Below, in pieces: positions 36,155-44,728 of a DNA stretch of 64,000 bases. A program made the translations under genes and the position numbers. The notes under the pieces are model-generated. The model searched no databases. It was given only the letters and a program-made list of their open reading frames with translations, and was not told the origin of the DNA. The stretch comes from JAIQFL01 sp035295745 (lineage in GTDB: Bacteria; Acidobacteriota; Terriglobia; Bryobacterales; Bryobacteraceae): contig DATGIL010000071.1 in NCBI GenBank assembly GCA_035295745.1, forward strand, positions 124,001 to 188,000, given 5' to 3'. Each line of letters opens with the position of its first letter. The first letter of the stretch is position 1.

Positions 36155-36985
36155 ATGAATCACGCACTGTCAACGCATCTGTTCGTCAATCACCGGCTCA
36201 CCGTCGCACTCCTGAGCCGCATCCAGGCGGCGGGGATCCCCGCGGTGGAGATTTTTTGCGCGCGCCAGCATCTCGACTATCACAACAAGGAACAGATTGC
36301 GGAACTCGGACACTGGTTTCGCGACTCCGAACTCCAGCTCAACTCGCTGCACTCGCCGATGTACAACGACGAGATTTGGGGACGCTCCGGACCTCACGCC
36401 GTAGTCAGTATCACCGAGCCGGTGAAGTCGCTGCGGCTTCAAGTGGTGGATGAGATCAAGCGGGCGCTGGCGATCTCGGAAGTGATCCCTTTCAAATACC
36501 TCGTGCAGCATATCGGCGTCAGCAACGAAGAGTTCGATATGCGCAAAGTGGATGCGGCTTTTGCGGCACTGGAAGAACTGAGCCTGTTCGCGCGGCAGCG
36601 CGGCGTGGAGATTCTGCTCGAGAACATTCCTAACGACCTCTCGAGCTCCGACCGCCTGCACCAATTCGAAGAGTTGACGCACCTGGGACTAGATTTCATC
36701 TTCGACGTAGGGCATGCGCACATGGGTGAAGGAATCGAGCCTGCCTTCAATCGAATGAAGGACAGGATACGGTCTACCCACATTCACGACAACAACGGCA
36801 AGGACGATTCGCACCTTTTTCCGCTGGTCAGCGAAGGCGGCACCATCGATTGGAAGCACACCATGCAGTTGCTGAAGAGCCGCGAGAATCAATATCCGCT
36901 GTTGCTGGAGTTGAAAGAACGTCCCGATCTCCCCAACCCGCTGGAGACGGTAAAAGAGATATTCAACCGCTTGGAAAACGCGTGA
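36155..36985 (+). CDS. Sugar phosphate isomerase/epimerase-like TIM-barrel protein
   Basis: A 276-residue protein of the AP-endonuclease-2-like TIM barrel superfamily. Expected metal ligands appear in order: an early Glu (VEIFC), His in LNSLHSP, Glu in EILLENIPND, DVGHAHMG, and STHIHDNNGKDDSHLF with a late Glu in LLLELKE. These fit an Xyl-isomerase-like enzyme; substrate unknown. The start ATG at 36155 has GGAAGGA nine bases upstream and removes a non-conserved extension. It follows ggt by seven bases and precedes asnS by 19, so the three may share a transcript. Confidence 0.82.
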   Translation: MNHALSTHLFVNHRLTVALLSRIQAAGIPAVEIFCARQHLDYHNKEQIAELGHWFRDSELQLNSLHSPMYNDEIWGRSGPHAVVSITEPVKSLRLQVVDEIKRALAISEVIPFKYLVQHIGVSNEEFDMRKVDAAFAALEELSLFARQRGVEILLENIPNDLSSSDRLHQFEELTHLGLDFIFDVGHAHMGEGIEPAFNRMKDRIRSTHIHDNNGKDDSHLFPLVSEGGTIDWKHTMQLLKSRENQYPLLLELKERPDLPNPLETVKEIFNRLENA

Positions 36986-37004
36986 GGTAGCGGCGGAAAC
37001 AGAT

Positions 37005-38402
37005 ATGATTCAGCCCGGAAACTACGTTCGCGACCTGCTTAAGCGCGCGCCCGGCGAAGCGGCCAGCGCCAAAGGATGGGTGAAGACGCGGCGCGACGGT
37101 AAGAACGTACACTTCATTCAATTGAACGACGGATCGTCGCCTGTCGATCTGCAGGTGGTGCTGGATGCCGGCGTGGTGGAACCCGCCGTGGTGGCCCGTA
37201 TCACAACCGGAGCATGCCTGAGCGTCGAGGGCGAACTGGTGGCCTCGATGGGGAAGGGGCAAGCCGTCGAACTCAAGGCGCGCGAGTTGATAGTGCATGG
37301 TGCGGCGGATCCTGAAGAGTATCCACTACAGAAGAAAAAGCACAATCTGGAAACGCTGCGTCCGTTGGGCCATTTGCGGTCCCGCACCAATACGTTTAGC
37401 GCGGTGTTCCGCGTGCGCAACGCCCTGTGCCGCGCCATCCACCAGTTTTTTCAGGAGCGCGGCTTTCTGTATGTGCACACTCCCGTGATCTCAGCGTCGG
37501 ATGCGGAAGGCGCCGGTTCCATGTTTCAGGTCACGACTCTGGAATTGGAGTCGTTGCCGAAACAGTCGAAGCCCGTCGATTTCGGACAGGACTTTTTCGG
37601 CAAGCGAACCTACCTGACGGTGAGCGGCCAGTTGGAAGCCGAGATCTTCGCCCACGCGTTCGCCAACGTCTACACGTTCGGGCCCACGTTTCGCGCCGAG
37701 AATTCGAATACGCCGCGCCATCTGGCCGAGTTCTACATGATCGAGCCGGAGATGGCGTTTTGCGATCTGAAGGACAATCAGGATCTTGCCGAGGCGTTCC
37801 TGAAGAACCAGGTGGAACAGGTGATCCGCGATTGCCGGCCTGATCTGGAGTTCTTGAGCAAGTGGTATGACCCCGAGCTGTTCAAGAATCTGGAGACGCT
37901 GCTGGGCAGCACCTTCGAAAGGATCACCTACACGGAAGCGGTCGCTCTGCTGCAGAAGGCGGGGCGAAATTGGGAGTTCCCGGTCGAATGGGGATCGGAT
38001 CTACAGAGCGAGCACGAGCGCTATCTGACCGAGGAGTTGTTTAAGAAGCCCGTGATTGTTACGGGGTATCCCAAGGAGATCAAGGCGTTCTACATGCGCA
38101 GCAATGACGACGGAAAGACCGTGGCTGCGATGGACGTGCTGGTTCCGCGAATCGGAGAGATCATTGGCGGAAGCCAGCGCGAGGAGCGGCATGACGTGCT
38201 GCTGGAGAAGATTCGCCGGCACGCGGACAAGGGGATGAAGGAAGAGGCTTACTGGTGGTATCTGGATCTGCGCCGGTTCGGAGGCGTGGAGCATGCCGGC
38301 TTCGGAATGGGATTCGAACGCATGATGATGTATCTCACCGGGATGAAGAATATTCGAGACGTGATTCCATTTCCGCGGACTCCTGGGAACGCGGAGTTCT
38401 GA
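37005..38402 (+). CDS. asnS: Asparagine--tRNA ligase
   Basis: AsnRS charges tRNA-Asn. The 465-residue class II synthetase has an N-terminal OB anticodon-binding domain (GWVKTRRDGKNVHFIQLNDGS) and the class II core. Visible core motifs are FLYVHTPVISASDAEGAG (motif 1 region), FGPTFRAENSNTPRHLAEFYMIEPEMAF (motif 2) and GGVEHAGFGMGFERMMMYLTG (motif 3). The FRAENS sequence distinguishes AsnRS from AspRS. Complete and ordinary in length. A REP-like palindrome follows 49 bases after the stop. Confidence 0.96.
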   Translation: MIQPGNYVRDLLKRAPGEAASAKGWVKTRRDGKNVHFIQLNDGSSPVDLQVVLDAGVVEPAVVARITTGACLSVEGELVASMGKGQAVELKARELIVHGAADPEEYPLQKKKHNLETLRPLGHLRSRTNTFSAVFRVRNALCRAIHQFFQERGFLYVHTPVISASDAEGAGSMFQVTTLELESLPKQSKPVDFGQDFFGKRTYLTVSGQLEAEIFAHAFANVYTFGPTFRAENSNTPRHLAEFYMIEPEMAFCDLKDNQDLAEAFLKNQVEQVIRDCRPDLEFLSKWYDPELFKNLETLLGSTFERITYTEAVALLQKAGRNWEFPVEWGSDLQSEHERYLTEELFKKPVIVTGYPKEIKAFYMRSNDDGKTVAAMDVLVPRIGEIIGGSQREERHDVLLEKIRRHADKGMKEEAYWWYLDLRRFGGVEHAGFGMGFERMMMYLTGMKNIRDVIPFPRTPGNAEF

Positions 38403-38450
38403 GAGAGGAGTGGGGTCCACTGATGTGTATGAAGATCTTCGGCGGCAGAC

Positions 38451-38591
38451 GTGGCGCTAACGCTCCTGTTTGCCGTCTCGATGCTCATCTCGAGATTTTT
38501 CGGTAGTCAGAAACTCTTCGTGCAGACGTGGCAAACACTCGAAAAGCGTCGAGATGAGTCTCGACGCAGCAAACAAGAGTGTTTGCGCCAC
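38451..38591. repeat. REP-like palindromic repeat, copy A (141 bases)
   Basis: Bounded by inverted ends: GTGGCGCTAACGCTCCTGTT at the left and, as reverse complement, GTGGCGCAAACACTCTTGTT at the right. An inner arm GTCTCGATGCTCATCTCGA pairs in part with GCGTCGAGATGAGTCTCGAC. It lies between asnS and the arginase gene and ends nine bases before the arginase ATG, so it may contribute to that gene's leader. Related copies are at 13155-13216 and 52877-53071. Confidence 0.7.
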
Positions 38592-38599
38592 CTGACAAC

Positions 38600-39514
38600 A
38601 TGGCGCATTCTCACATCGCGATTATTGGGGCGCCGCTCGATCTGGGGCAGGGGCGGCGGGGCGTGGATATGGGGCCTTCCGCAATGCGGGTGGCCAATCT
38701 CAACCGGCGCGTCGAATCGCTGGGGTATGTAGTCGAAGACCTCGGCAACATTCCTGTCGATCAGGCAGAGTCGCTGCCCGAAGGGCATCCGCGTGCCAAG
38801 TATCTGCCCCAGATCGCAGCCACCTGCCAGCGGCTCGCAACCGTCGTCGGGGCGACCCTGGGACGAGGCAGTATGCCTCTGGTTCTCGGGGGCGATCATT
38901 CGGTTGCCGTCGGCACCGTGAGTGGCGTATCGCAGTATTTCCGCGAGCAGAACCGGAAGATCGGACTCATCTGGCTGGATGCACATGCCGACATGAATAC
39001 GCCGGAGTCGAGCCCGAGCGGCAACGTGCACGGCATGCCGCTCGCGTGCATCGCCGGAATGGGTCCCGTCGAGTTGACCGATCTTCTGGGCTACCATCCT
39101 AAAGTCGCGCCGCGCAACATTGTCATCGTGGGCCTGCGCGATGTGGACACCACCGAGAAGCCGCAGGTGCGCGAGTCCGGCGTGCGGGCCTTCACGATGC
39201 GCGATATTGACGAGCGCGGTCTGCGGTCCGTCATGGAGGAGGCCATTCGCCTGGCGACGGATGGAACGGACGGATTTCACCTATCGCTCGACATGGATTT
39301 TGTGGATCCGAAGGACGCTCCCGGAGTGGGGACTCCGGTCCGCGGCGGCGCCACCTACCGCGAGGCGCATTTGGCATTGGAAATGATATGTGATTCGCGG
39401 CACATGGTCTCGATGGAGGTGGTAGAAGTGAACCCGGTGATCGACGAGGTCAACCGGACCGCCGATCTGGCCGTCGAGTTGGTCATGTCCGGATTGGGAA
39501 AACGAATTCTATGA
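38600..39514 (+). CDS. rocF: Arginase
   Basis: Arginase hydrolyses L-arginine to ornithine and urea using two manganese ions. The 304-residue protein carries all metal motifs: GGDHSVAVG, DAHADMNTP and SLDMDFVDP, plus the substrate loop SGNVHGMPLA. An upstream ATG at 38579 exists, but it would start inside the palindromic repeat; the ATG at 38600 fits the family (IAIIGAPLDLGQGRRGVDMGPSAMR). It overlaps ddl by four bases (ATGA), an unusual pairing of arginine breakdown and cell-wall synthesis in one transcript. Confidence 0.93.
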   Translation: MAHSHIAIIGAPLDLGQGRRGVDMGPSAMRVANLNRRVESLGYVVEDLGNIPVDQAESLPEGHPRAKYLPQIAATCQRLATVVGATLGRGSMPLVLGGDHSVAVGTVSGVSQYFREQNRKIGLIWLDAHADMNTPESSPSGNVHGMPLACIAGMGPVELTDLLGYHPKVAPRNIVIVGLRDVDTTEKPQVRESGVRAFTMRDIDERGLRSVMEEAIRLATDGTDGFHLSLDMDFVDPKDAPGVGTPVRGGATYREAHLALEMICDSRHMVSMEVVEVNPVIDEVNRTADLAVELVMSGLGKRIL

Positions 39515-40488
39515 AATTACGCGTAGCCGTCATCTATGGCGGCCGAACCGGCGAGCACGATGTGTCGGTGCGCTCGGCGCGCGCCATCCTGAACGCCATG
39601 GATCCCGCGAAGTATGAGGCGATCGAATACTTTATCGGGCGGGAAGGCAAATGGTCGCCGAAGCCGATCTTTCCCGAGCCCGGCGCCCAGCCGGAGATCG
39701 ACGTAGTGTTCCCCGTGCTTCACGGCACCTTCGGCGAGGATGGCACCATGCAGGGGCTGCTCGAATTGGCCGACCTGCCGTATGTCGGCGCAGGTGTGCT
39801 GGCGTCGGCCGTTTCCATGGACAAGGAGATGATGAAACGTGTCTGTGCGGAACGCATGTTGCCGGTGGTAGACTACATCGCCTTCACTCGCGAAAACGCC
39901 AACGTTCCGGAGATCTGCGCACGGCTGCAGTTCCCGATGTTCGTGAAGCCGGCGAATCTCGGGTCGTCGGTGGGAATTTCGAAGGCTCACAATGTGGAGG
40001 AACTGGAGGCGGCGGTCGCCTTCGCCGCCCAGTACGATCGCAAGATCATCGTGGAACGCGGCATTACGGGGCGTGAGTTGGAGTGCTCGGTGCTGGGCAA
40101 CGAAGCGCCGGAGGCGTCACTGCCGTGCGAGATTCTGCCGTCGCGCGAGTTCTACGACTACGAAGACAAGTATTTGCTCGACCGGGCGGAAACGAAAGTC
40201 CCCGCCGATCTCTCTTCCGAGCAGACTGAAGAACTGCGGCGGCTGGCAGTTGAGTGTTACCGCGCCGTGGAATGCGAAGGCATGGCGCGTGTCGATTTTC
40301 TGCTCGAAAACAGCACCGGCAAGCTGTATATCAACGAGATCAATACAATTCCGGGATTTACGTCGATTAGCATGTACCCCAAGATGTGGGAGCACAGCGG
40401 AATCGCGTTCGCGGCGCTGGTGGACCGGCTGATCGATCTGGCGCTGGATCGGCACAAACGAAAGACAGCGACGAAGTTTGCAAGATGA
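39511..40488 (+). CDS. ddl: D-alanine--D-alanine ligase
   Basis: Ddl joins two D-alanines for peptidoglycan precursors using ATP. The 325-residue ATP-grasp protein shows VIYGGRTGEHDVSVRSA at the N-terminus, HGTFGEDGTMQGLLEL, the VKPANLGSSVGISKAHN loop, and the metal/ATP site EINTIPGFTSISMYP. Active-site Glu (GEHDVS) and Ser (GSSVG) are in place. It is coupled to the arginase gene by a four-base overlap. Nothing indicates a D-Ala-D-Lac type ligase, although specificity cannot be settled by eye. Confidence 0.94.
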   Translation: MKLRVAVIYGGRTGEHDVSVRSARAILNAMDPAKYEAIEYFIGREGKWSPKPIFPEPGAQPEIDVVFPVLHGTFGEDGTMQGLLELADLPYVGAGVLASAVSMDKEMMKRVCAERMLPVVDYIAFTRENANVPEICARLQFPMFVKPANLGSSVGISKAHNVEELEAAVAFAAQYDRKIIVERGITGRELECSVLGNEAPEASLPCEILPSREFYDYEDKYLLDRAETKVPADLSSEQTEELRRLAVECYRAVECEGMARVDFLLENSTGKLYINEINTIPGFTSISMYPKMWEHSGIAFAALVDRLIDLALDRHKRKTATKFAR

Positions 40489-40647
40489 ATACTTGCCGGG
40501 CCCGACGAGTCGACGAATTTCTACCAATCAGAATTTCGATCGGCTTGTGCTACCAGGATGGAATCACGGATTCAGCCGGGAGCCAAACGGTGCGTCACCG
40601 CCGCCGCGCGCTAGGCGGCCTTCCTCGCAATAGAAGACGCGCCACAA

Positions 40648-40676
40648 TTGGCCGAGTTTTGCCACACTGGTACACT
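40648..40676 (+). promoter_or_regulatory. Promoter TTGGCC-17-TACACT before the M20 peptidase gene
   Basis: TTGGCC at 40648-40653 and TACACT at 40671-40676 are spaced 17 bases, ten bases before the ATG at 40687. It is one of the few places in the window with both elements at canonical spacing. The 200-base gap before it shows no other clear signal. Confidence 0.4.
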
Positions 40677-40686
40677 GACATTGAGC

Positions 40687-41934
40687 ATGGCTGCCAATGT
40701 GGCCCTCGGGTTGAATCTCGGCGAAATAACAGAGCATCGCGCGGTCCGCGAGTGTTTGCAGTGGTTCACACGCGAGAAACAGTGGATTAACGAAATCCAT
40801 CTACAGCTTTGCCGCGTACCCGCGCCCACCTTCCTGGAGCAAGAGCGCGCCTCCTGGATGCTCGATCAGTTACGCTCGTTCGGCTGGAACGCCTCCATCG
40901 ATCGGGCCGGCAACGTGATCGCCGCCCTTGGAGACGGGCCGTACGTGGCACTCACCGCTCACCTGGATACGGTCATCGCGCCACGCAGCAAGGACGAAAT
41001 CAGCGTGGATGCCGAGGGCCGGTTTCGCGGCCCCGGTGTTTCCGACAACGGCGCTGGCCTGGCTGCATTGCTGGCGATCGCGCGTGTGTGGCGGCTCTGC
41101 TCCGGCCTGCCCGAAACACCTCACGGACTGCTGCTCGTGGCCAATGTCGGCGAAGAGGGCGAAGGGAATCTGCTCGGCATGCGGCACCTGTGCAAGCAAT
41201 CGCCGCTGGCGCGGAAGGTCGAGTCTTTCGTGGTGGTGGACGGCGCCAACACCGACCACATCACCACGCGCGCCCTCGGCAGCCGGCGTTTCGAAGTGCT
41301 GTTCACCGGTCCCGGCGGCCATAGCTGGAGCGACTATGGCGTCGGCAACCCCGTCCACGCGCTGTGTCGTGCCGCTGCACTCTTTTCGGATAGCCGGATC
41401 GATGGCGTTCCCAAGTCGGCGATCAATGTAGGCCTGATCGAAGGCGGTTCGAGCGTCAACTCCATCGCCCAATCCGCGCGCGCCAAAGTCGATATTCGCT
41501 CCGAGAGCAATCAGAAGCTCGACGAGTTGGTGGACCTCTTGTCCGCGGCCATCGATCGCGCCCGCGACGTGGAGAATCAGCGTGCCACGGGCGCCAAGGT
41601 GGCGGTGAAGCTGAAGGAGATCGGCTCGCGACCGGCGGCTGCACTACCAGACAATGCGCCGATTCTTCAGTATCTGCGCGTGGTGGATGCCCACCTGGGG
41701 ATTCGCTCACACCTCGACACCTCCTCTACCGATGCGAATATTCCGCTATCTTTGGGTATCCCCGCGGTCGCGATCGGTGCGGGGGGACTGGGGGGCGGGG
41801 CACACACGACACAGGAATGGTTCCGCCCGGAAGGGCGCGACCTCGGGCTAAAGCGAATCCTGCTGACCGTACTGATGCTGATGCGGAATTCTTTGTCTAC
41901 CAATGTTGGCGGCTCAAGCGGATCCGTCAAGTGA
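40687..41934 (+). CDS. M20-family peptidase (di/tripeptidase or deacylase type)
   Basis: About 415 residues, zinc metallopeptidase of clan MH. Metal and catalytic motifs: ALTAHLDTV (His, Asp), GPGVSDNGAGLAALLAIAR (bridging Asp), NVGEEGEGNLLG (Glu base and Glu ligand), and a late His in GGGAHTTQEWF. A dimerisation domain sits between (FTGPGGHSWSDYGVGNPVHAL). Closest in pattern to PepT-like tripeptidases and acyl-amino-acid hydrolases; exact substrate unknown. No signal peptide. TTG 40648 could extend the protein by 13 residues, but it coincides with a -35 element. The gene overlaps the transporter by four bases. Confidence 0.87.
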   Translation: MAANVALGLNLGEITEHRAVRECLQWFTREKQWINEIHLQLCRVPAPTFLEQERASWMLDQLRSFGWNASIDRAGNVIAALGDGPYVALTAHLDTVIAPRSKDEISVDAEGRFRGPGVSDNGAGLAALLAIARVWRLCSGLPETPHGLLLVANVGEEGEGNLLGMRHLCKQSPLARKVESFVVVDGANTDHITTRALGSRRFEVLFTGPGGHSWSDYGVGNPVHALCRAAALFSDSRIDGVPKSAINVGLIEGGSSVNSIAQSARAKVDIRSESNQKLDELVDLLSAAIDRARDVENQRATGAKVAVKLKEIGSRPAAALPDNAPILQYLRVVDAHLGIRSHLDTSSTDANIPLSLGIPAVAIGAGGLGGGAHTTQEWFRPEGRDLGLKRILLTVLMLMRNSLSTNVGGSSGSVK

Positions 41935-42821
41935 AGTGGGCCCCAGCCGCGCAGAGTAAAGCCGACGCGGCTCTGGCATTCAATACTCTCATCTGGGGCG
42001 CCACCTTCGTTTTGGTCAAGGCGGCATTGGCGGATATCTCAGCAGTCTTGTTTCTGGCGTTGCGATTCTGCGTGGCCCTGGTGGCGCTGCTGGTGCTGTT
42101 TCGCGGGTCTGGCAAGGGCTCGGTTACCGGCAAAGCCATCCTCGCAGGATGTCTTTCGGGCGTCTTCCTCTTTGCAGGCTACCTTTTGCAGACCCTCGGG
42201 TTGCGGCTTACGTCGGCGCCGAAATCTGCGTTCCTCACCGGGCTGACGTCTGTGATGATACCTTTGCAGTCCGCGCTCGTCTATAGGAGCAGGCCTCAGG
42301 TTTCCGAGGTAGTCGGGGTACTGGTGGCAACTGTCGGGCTGGGCCTGATGACTCTGGAAGGAGAAATCGGGGCAATCAGCCGTGGCGATGTGCTGACACT
42401 TCTGTGCGCTGTGGCCTTTGCCGCCCAGATCGTGATAGTCGGCCACTTCTCCGCATCCGTGAGTGTTGAGTTTTTGACCATGACTCAGATCGGTGCGGCG
42501 GCGGTGTTGGCGTTGTCGTCCTTCTGGTGGGTAGAAATTCCCCATATCCAATGGCGGCCGGCGGTGATTTTTGCCATTCTGATCTGCGGTCTTTTGGCAA
42601 CAGCTCTGGCGTATGGTATCCAGGCGTGGGCGTTGCAGTACACCAGTTCGTCGAGGGCAGCCTTGATCTACATGCTAGAGCCGCTGTTTGCCTGGATAAC
42701 CTCTTATTTTCTGGTGGGTGAGGGTCTTTCCACACGCGCCGCTGCGGGCGCGACCCTTATCCTAAGTGGAGTACTGGTGGTGGAGTTGAAACCGTGGAAA
42801 CCGCGGCCACATCCATCATAA
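41931..42821 (+). CDS. EamA/DMT-family transporter
   Basis: About 296 residues with ten hydrophobic segments in two EamA repeats (FNTLIWGATFVLVKAAL and AVAFAAQIVIVGHF begin each half). The C-terminal repeat has LLATALAYGIQAWALQYTSSSRAALIYMLEPLFAW, the characteristic DMT signature. Members export amino acids or metabolites. The frame is open from 41817, but GTG 41931 overlaps the M20 stop (GTGA) and precedes the first conserved helix. Its coupling with the peptidase suggests export or exchange of the peptide or amino-acid products; this is inference. Confidence 0.87.
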   Translation: MKWAPAAQSKADAALAFNTLIWGATFVLVKAALADISAVLFLALRFCVALVALLVLFRGSGKGSVTGKAILAGCLSGVFLFAGYLLQTLGLRLTSAPKSAFLTGLTSVMIPLQSALVYRSRPQVSEVVGVLVATVGLGLMTLEGEIGAISRGDVLTLLCAVAFAAQIVIVGHFSASVSVEFLTMTQIGAAAVLALSSFWWVEIPHIQWRPAVIFAILICGLLATALAYGIQAWALQYTSSSRAALIYMLEPLFAWITSYFLVGEGLSTRAAAGATLILSGVLVVELKPWKPRPHPS

Positions 42822-42837
42822 TAGTTTAGAGCGGGCA

Positions 42838-42843
42838 TATAAT
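42838..42843 (+). promoter_or_regulatory. -10 hexamer TATAAT for htrA
   Basis: A perfect TATAAT, 38 bases before the htrA ATG at 42882; a GGCGGAGGAG ribosome site is at about 42865-42873. No clear -35 is present. Confidence 0.5.
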
Positions 42844-42881
42844 GATTGCTGCACTGCCTCGCTGGCGGAGGAGTTAAATTC

Positions 42882-44489
42882 ATGAGTTTTATCAACAAAA
42901 TGCGAACCCAGAAGTTGCTCTCGTTCACATTGATTCTGCTAACCCTGTCGGCCGGGATCGTGATTGGAACCGTGCTCAGCACGGGGGTCAAAGCAGCGCG
43001 GGACGATCGGGCGGTGGCGCCGGGAGCCACGCAACTGGTGATTCCGAATCCGGTGGAACTCTCCAATCAGTTCACCGAGATTGCCAAGCAGGTTGAGCCC
43101 TCTGTGGTTCACATCTCCACCACTTATTCCCCCAAAGCCACCACTCGGACGCGCAATGGGCGGCGCCAGCAGTTGATGCCTCCTGACGAGGATGATCAGG
43201 GTGATGGAATGTCCGGCATGGACGATCTGCTGAACCGCTTCTTCGGCGGTGGCGGCGGCGTTCCCGACATGCAGCGTAAAGGTTATGCGTTGGGCTCGGG
43301 CGTGGTAGTCGACAAGGCCGGCTATATCCTGACTAACAACCATGTGGTCGACAAAGCGGATCGTATTCAGGTGAAGTTCGTAGACGATGCCACGGAGTAC
43401 GACGCCAAGGTCGTCGGGGTCGACGCGCAAACCGACCTCGCGGTGATCCGAGTGGAAGGGAAGCATGATTTGAAGCCCGCCAAGATCGGGAATTCCGATG
43501 CGGTGAATGTCGGCGATTGGTGCGTGGCGATCGGTTCTCCGTTTGGCTTCCAGGCCACCGTAACGGCGGGCATCATCAGCGCGAAAGAACGCGATGTGGA
43601 CCCGCTGCAGCAGTTCCAGCATTTCCTGCAGACTGACGCGGCCATCAATCCCGGCAATAGCGGTGGCCCGCTGCTGAACATCCGCGGCGAAGTGGTTGGC
43701 ATCAACACCGCCATCGCGTCCCGTTCGGGCGGTTATCAGGGCATCGGTTTTGCGTTGCCGATGAACACGGCAGCGATGGTTTACAACGAGATCATCAAGA
43801 ACGGTAAGGTGGTGCGCGGTTCTATCGGTATTACTTTCTCGTCCGACCCGGCGCAGGCCCGCGATCTGCTGCGAGCCATGGGTGGCGTGACTGAAGGCGT
43901 TTTCGTCCAGCGCGTGGAACCCGGCGGGCCTTCCGAGAAGGCTGGTTTGAAGGAAGCTGACATCATCACCACCATTAACGGAAAAAAGATCCGTCAGGGG
44001 AACGACTTAGTCAATATCGTGACCGCCACACCAGTTGGGTCCACCGTCGAGCTTGGCGTGCTTCGCAACGGCAAGCAGGAGAACTTCAAGGTCGTCGTGG
44101 GCAACCTCGCCCAGATCTTCCCCGAGCGCTTTGGCACCGGCACCGAGCAGGAAACGCCCAAGCCGGAAGGGACTACGGTAAGCTTCGGCATCTCGATCAG
44201 CGATTTGACCGAGCAAGCCCGCGAGAATCTCGGCATCAAGGAGCCCGGTGTAAAGATCGCGGAGGTGGAGCCGAATTCCTTCGCCGAAGACTGCGGCCTG
44301 CGTCCCAACGACATTCTGACGAGCATCAATCAGCACCCGGTCACTTCGACTGCGGATGTGAAAAAGATACAGACCACGTTGAAACCTGGTGACGCCGTCG
44401 CCTTCCGCATCCTCCGTAGGCAGAACGGAGATCGGGGTCCGTACACGCCAAACTTCGTGGCTGGCACGCTGCCTAGCTCGTCACGTTGA
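42882..44489 (+). CDS. Periplasmic serine protease HtrA/DegP type
   Basis: A 535-residue trypsin-like protease-chaperone for envelope quality control. One N-terminal membrane/signal helix (LLSFTLILLTLSAGIVIGTVL), then the protease domain with the triad: His in LTNNHVVD, Asp in TDLAVIRV, Ser in NPGNSGGPLL. Two PDZ domains follow (about 295-400 and 430-525). A Gly/acidic linker (PPDEDDQGDGM) precedes the catalytic core. The start is set by a strong Shine-Dalgarno; the frame also opens at 42846 without one. It ends with a textbook terminator, so it is transcribed alone. Confidence 0.94.
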   Translation: MSFINKMRTQKLLSFTLILLTLSAGIVIGTVLSTGVKAARDDRAVAPGATQLVIPNPVELSNQFTEIAKQVEPSVVHISTTYSPKATTRTRNGRRQQLMPPDEDDQGDGMSGMDDLLNRFFGGGGGVPDMQRKGYALGSGVVVDKAGYILTNNHVVDKADRIQVKFVDDATEYDAKVVGVDAQTDLAVIRVEGKHDLKPAKIGNSDAVNVGDWCVAIGSPFGFQATVTAGIISAKERDVDPLQQFQHFLQTDAAINPGNSGGPLLNIRGEVVGINTAIASRSGGYQGIGFALPMNTAAMVYNEIIKNGKVVRGSIGITFSSDPAQARDLLRAMGGVTEGVFVQRVEPGGPSEKAGLKEADIITTINGKKIRQGNDLVNIVTATPVGSTVELGVLRNGKQENFKVVVGNLAQIFPERFGTGTEQETPKPEGTTVSFGISISDLTEQARENLGIKEPGVKIAEVEPNSFAEDCGLRPNDILTSINQHPVTSTADVKKIQTTLKPGDAVAFRILRRQNGDRGPYTPNFVAGTLPSSSR

Positions 44490-44522
44490 TCTGCTCTTTT
44501 TGAGAAGCCAGATTTAGAATTT

Positions 44523-44550
44523 GGGCGGCCGGTTTCCGGCCGCCCTTTTT
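44523..44550 (+). terminator. Rho-independent terminator after htrA
   Basis: A perfect 10-base stem (GGGCGGCCGG / CCGGCCGCCC) with a TTT loop is followed by five T and an A/T-rich tail. It lies 33 bases after the htrA stop and is the clearest intrinsic terminator in the window. Confidence 0.92.
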
Positions 44551-44647
44551 ATATATAAAAGCGTTTTTGTACGCGCCGGCACAGCCTTGCGCCTCCCCTT
44601 GTGTGGGTGCTCACAACAATTCGCCGCGTAGAGGATGGGTCGGCCGC

Positions 44648-44653
44648 TATAAT
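44648..44653 (+). promoter_or_regulatory. -10 hexamer TATAAT for the histidine kinase operon
   Basis: A perfect TATAAT, 75 bases before the ATG at 44729, just after the htrA terminator. No obvious -35. Confidence 0.4.
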
Positions 44654-44728
44654 ACCGTTGCGGCTATTCGCCTGCACCGCATTTGCGCGTGGTTTTGGGG
44701 GCCACCGCTCCTTTCGAAGAACCTGCTC

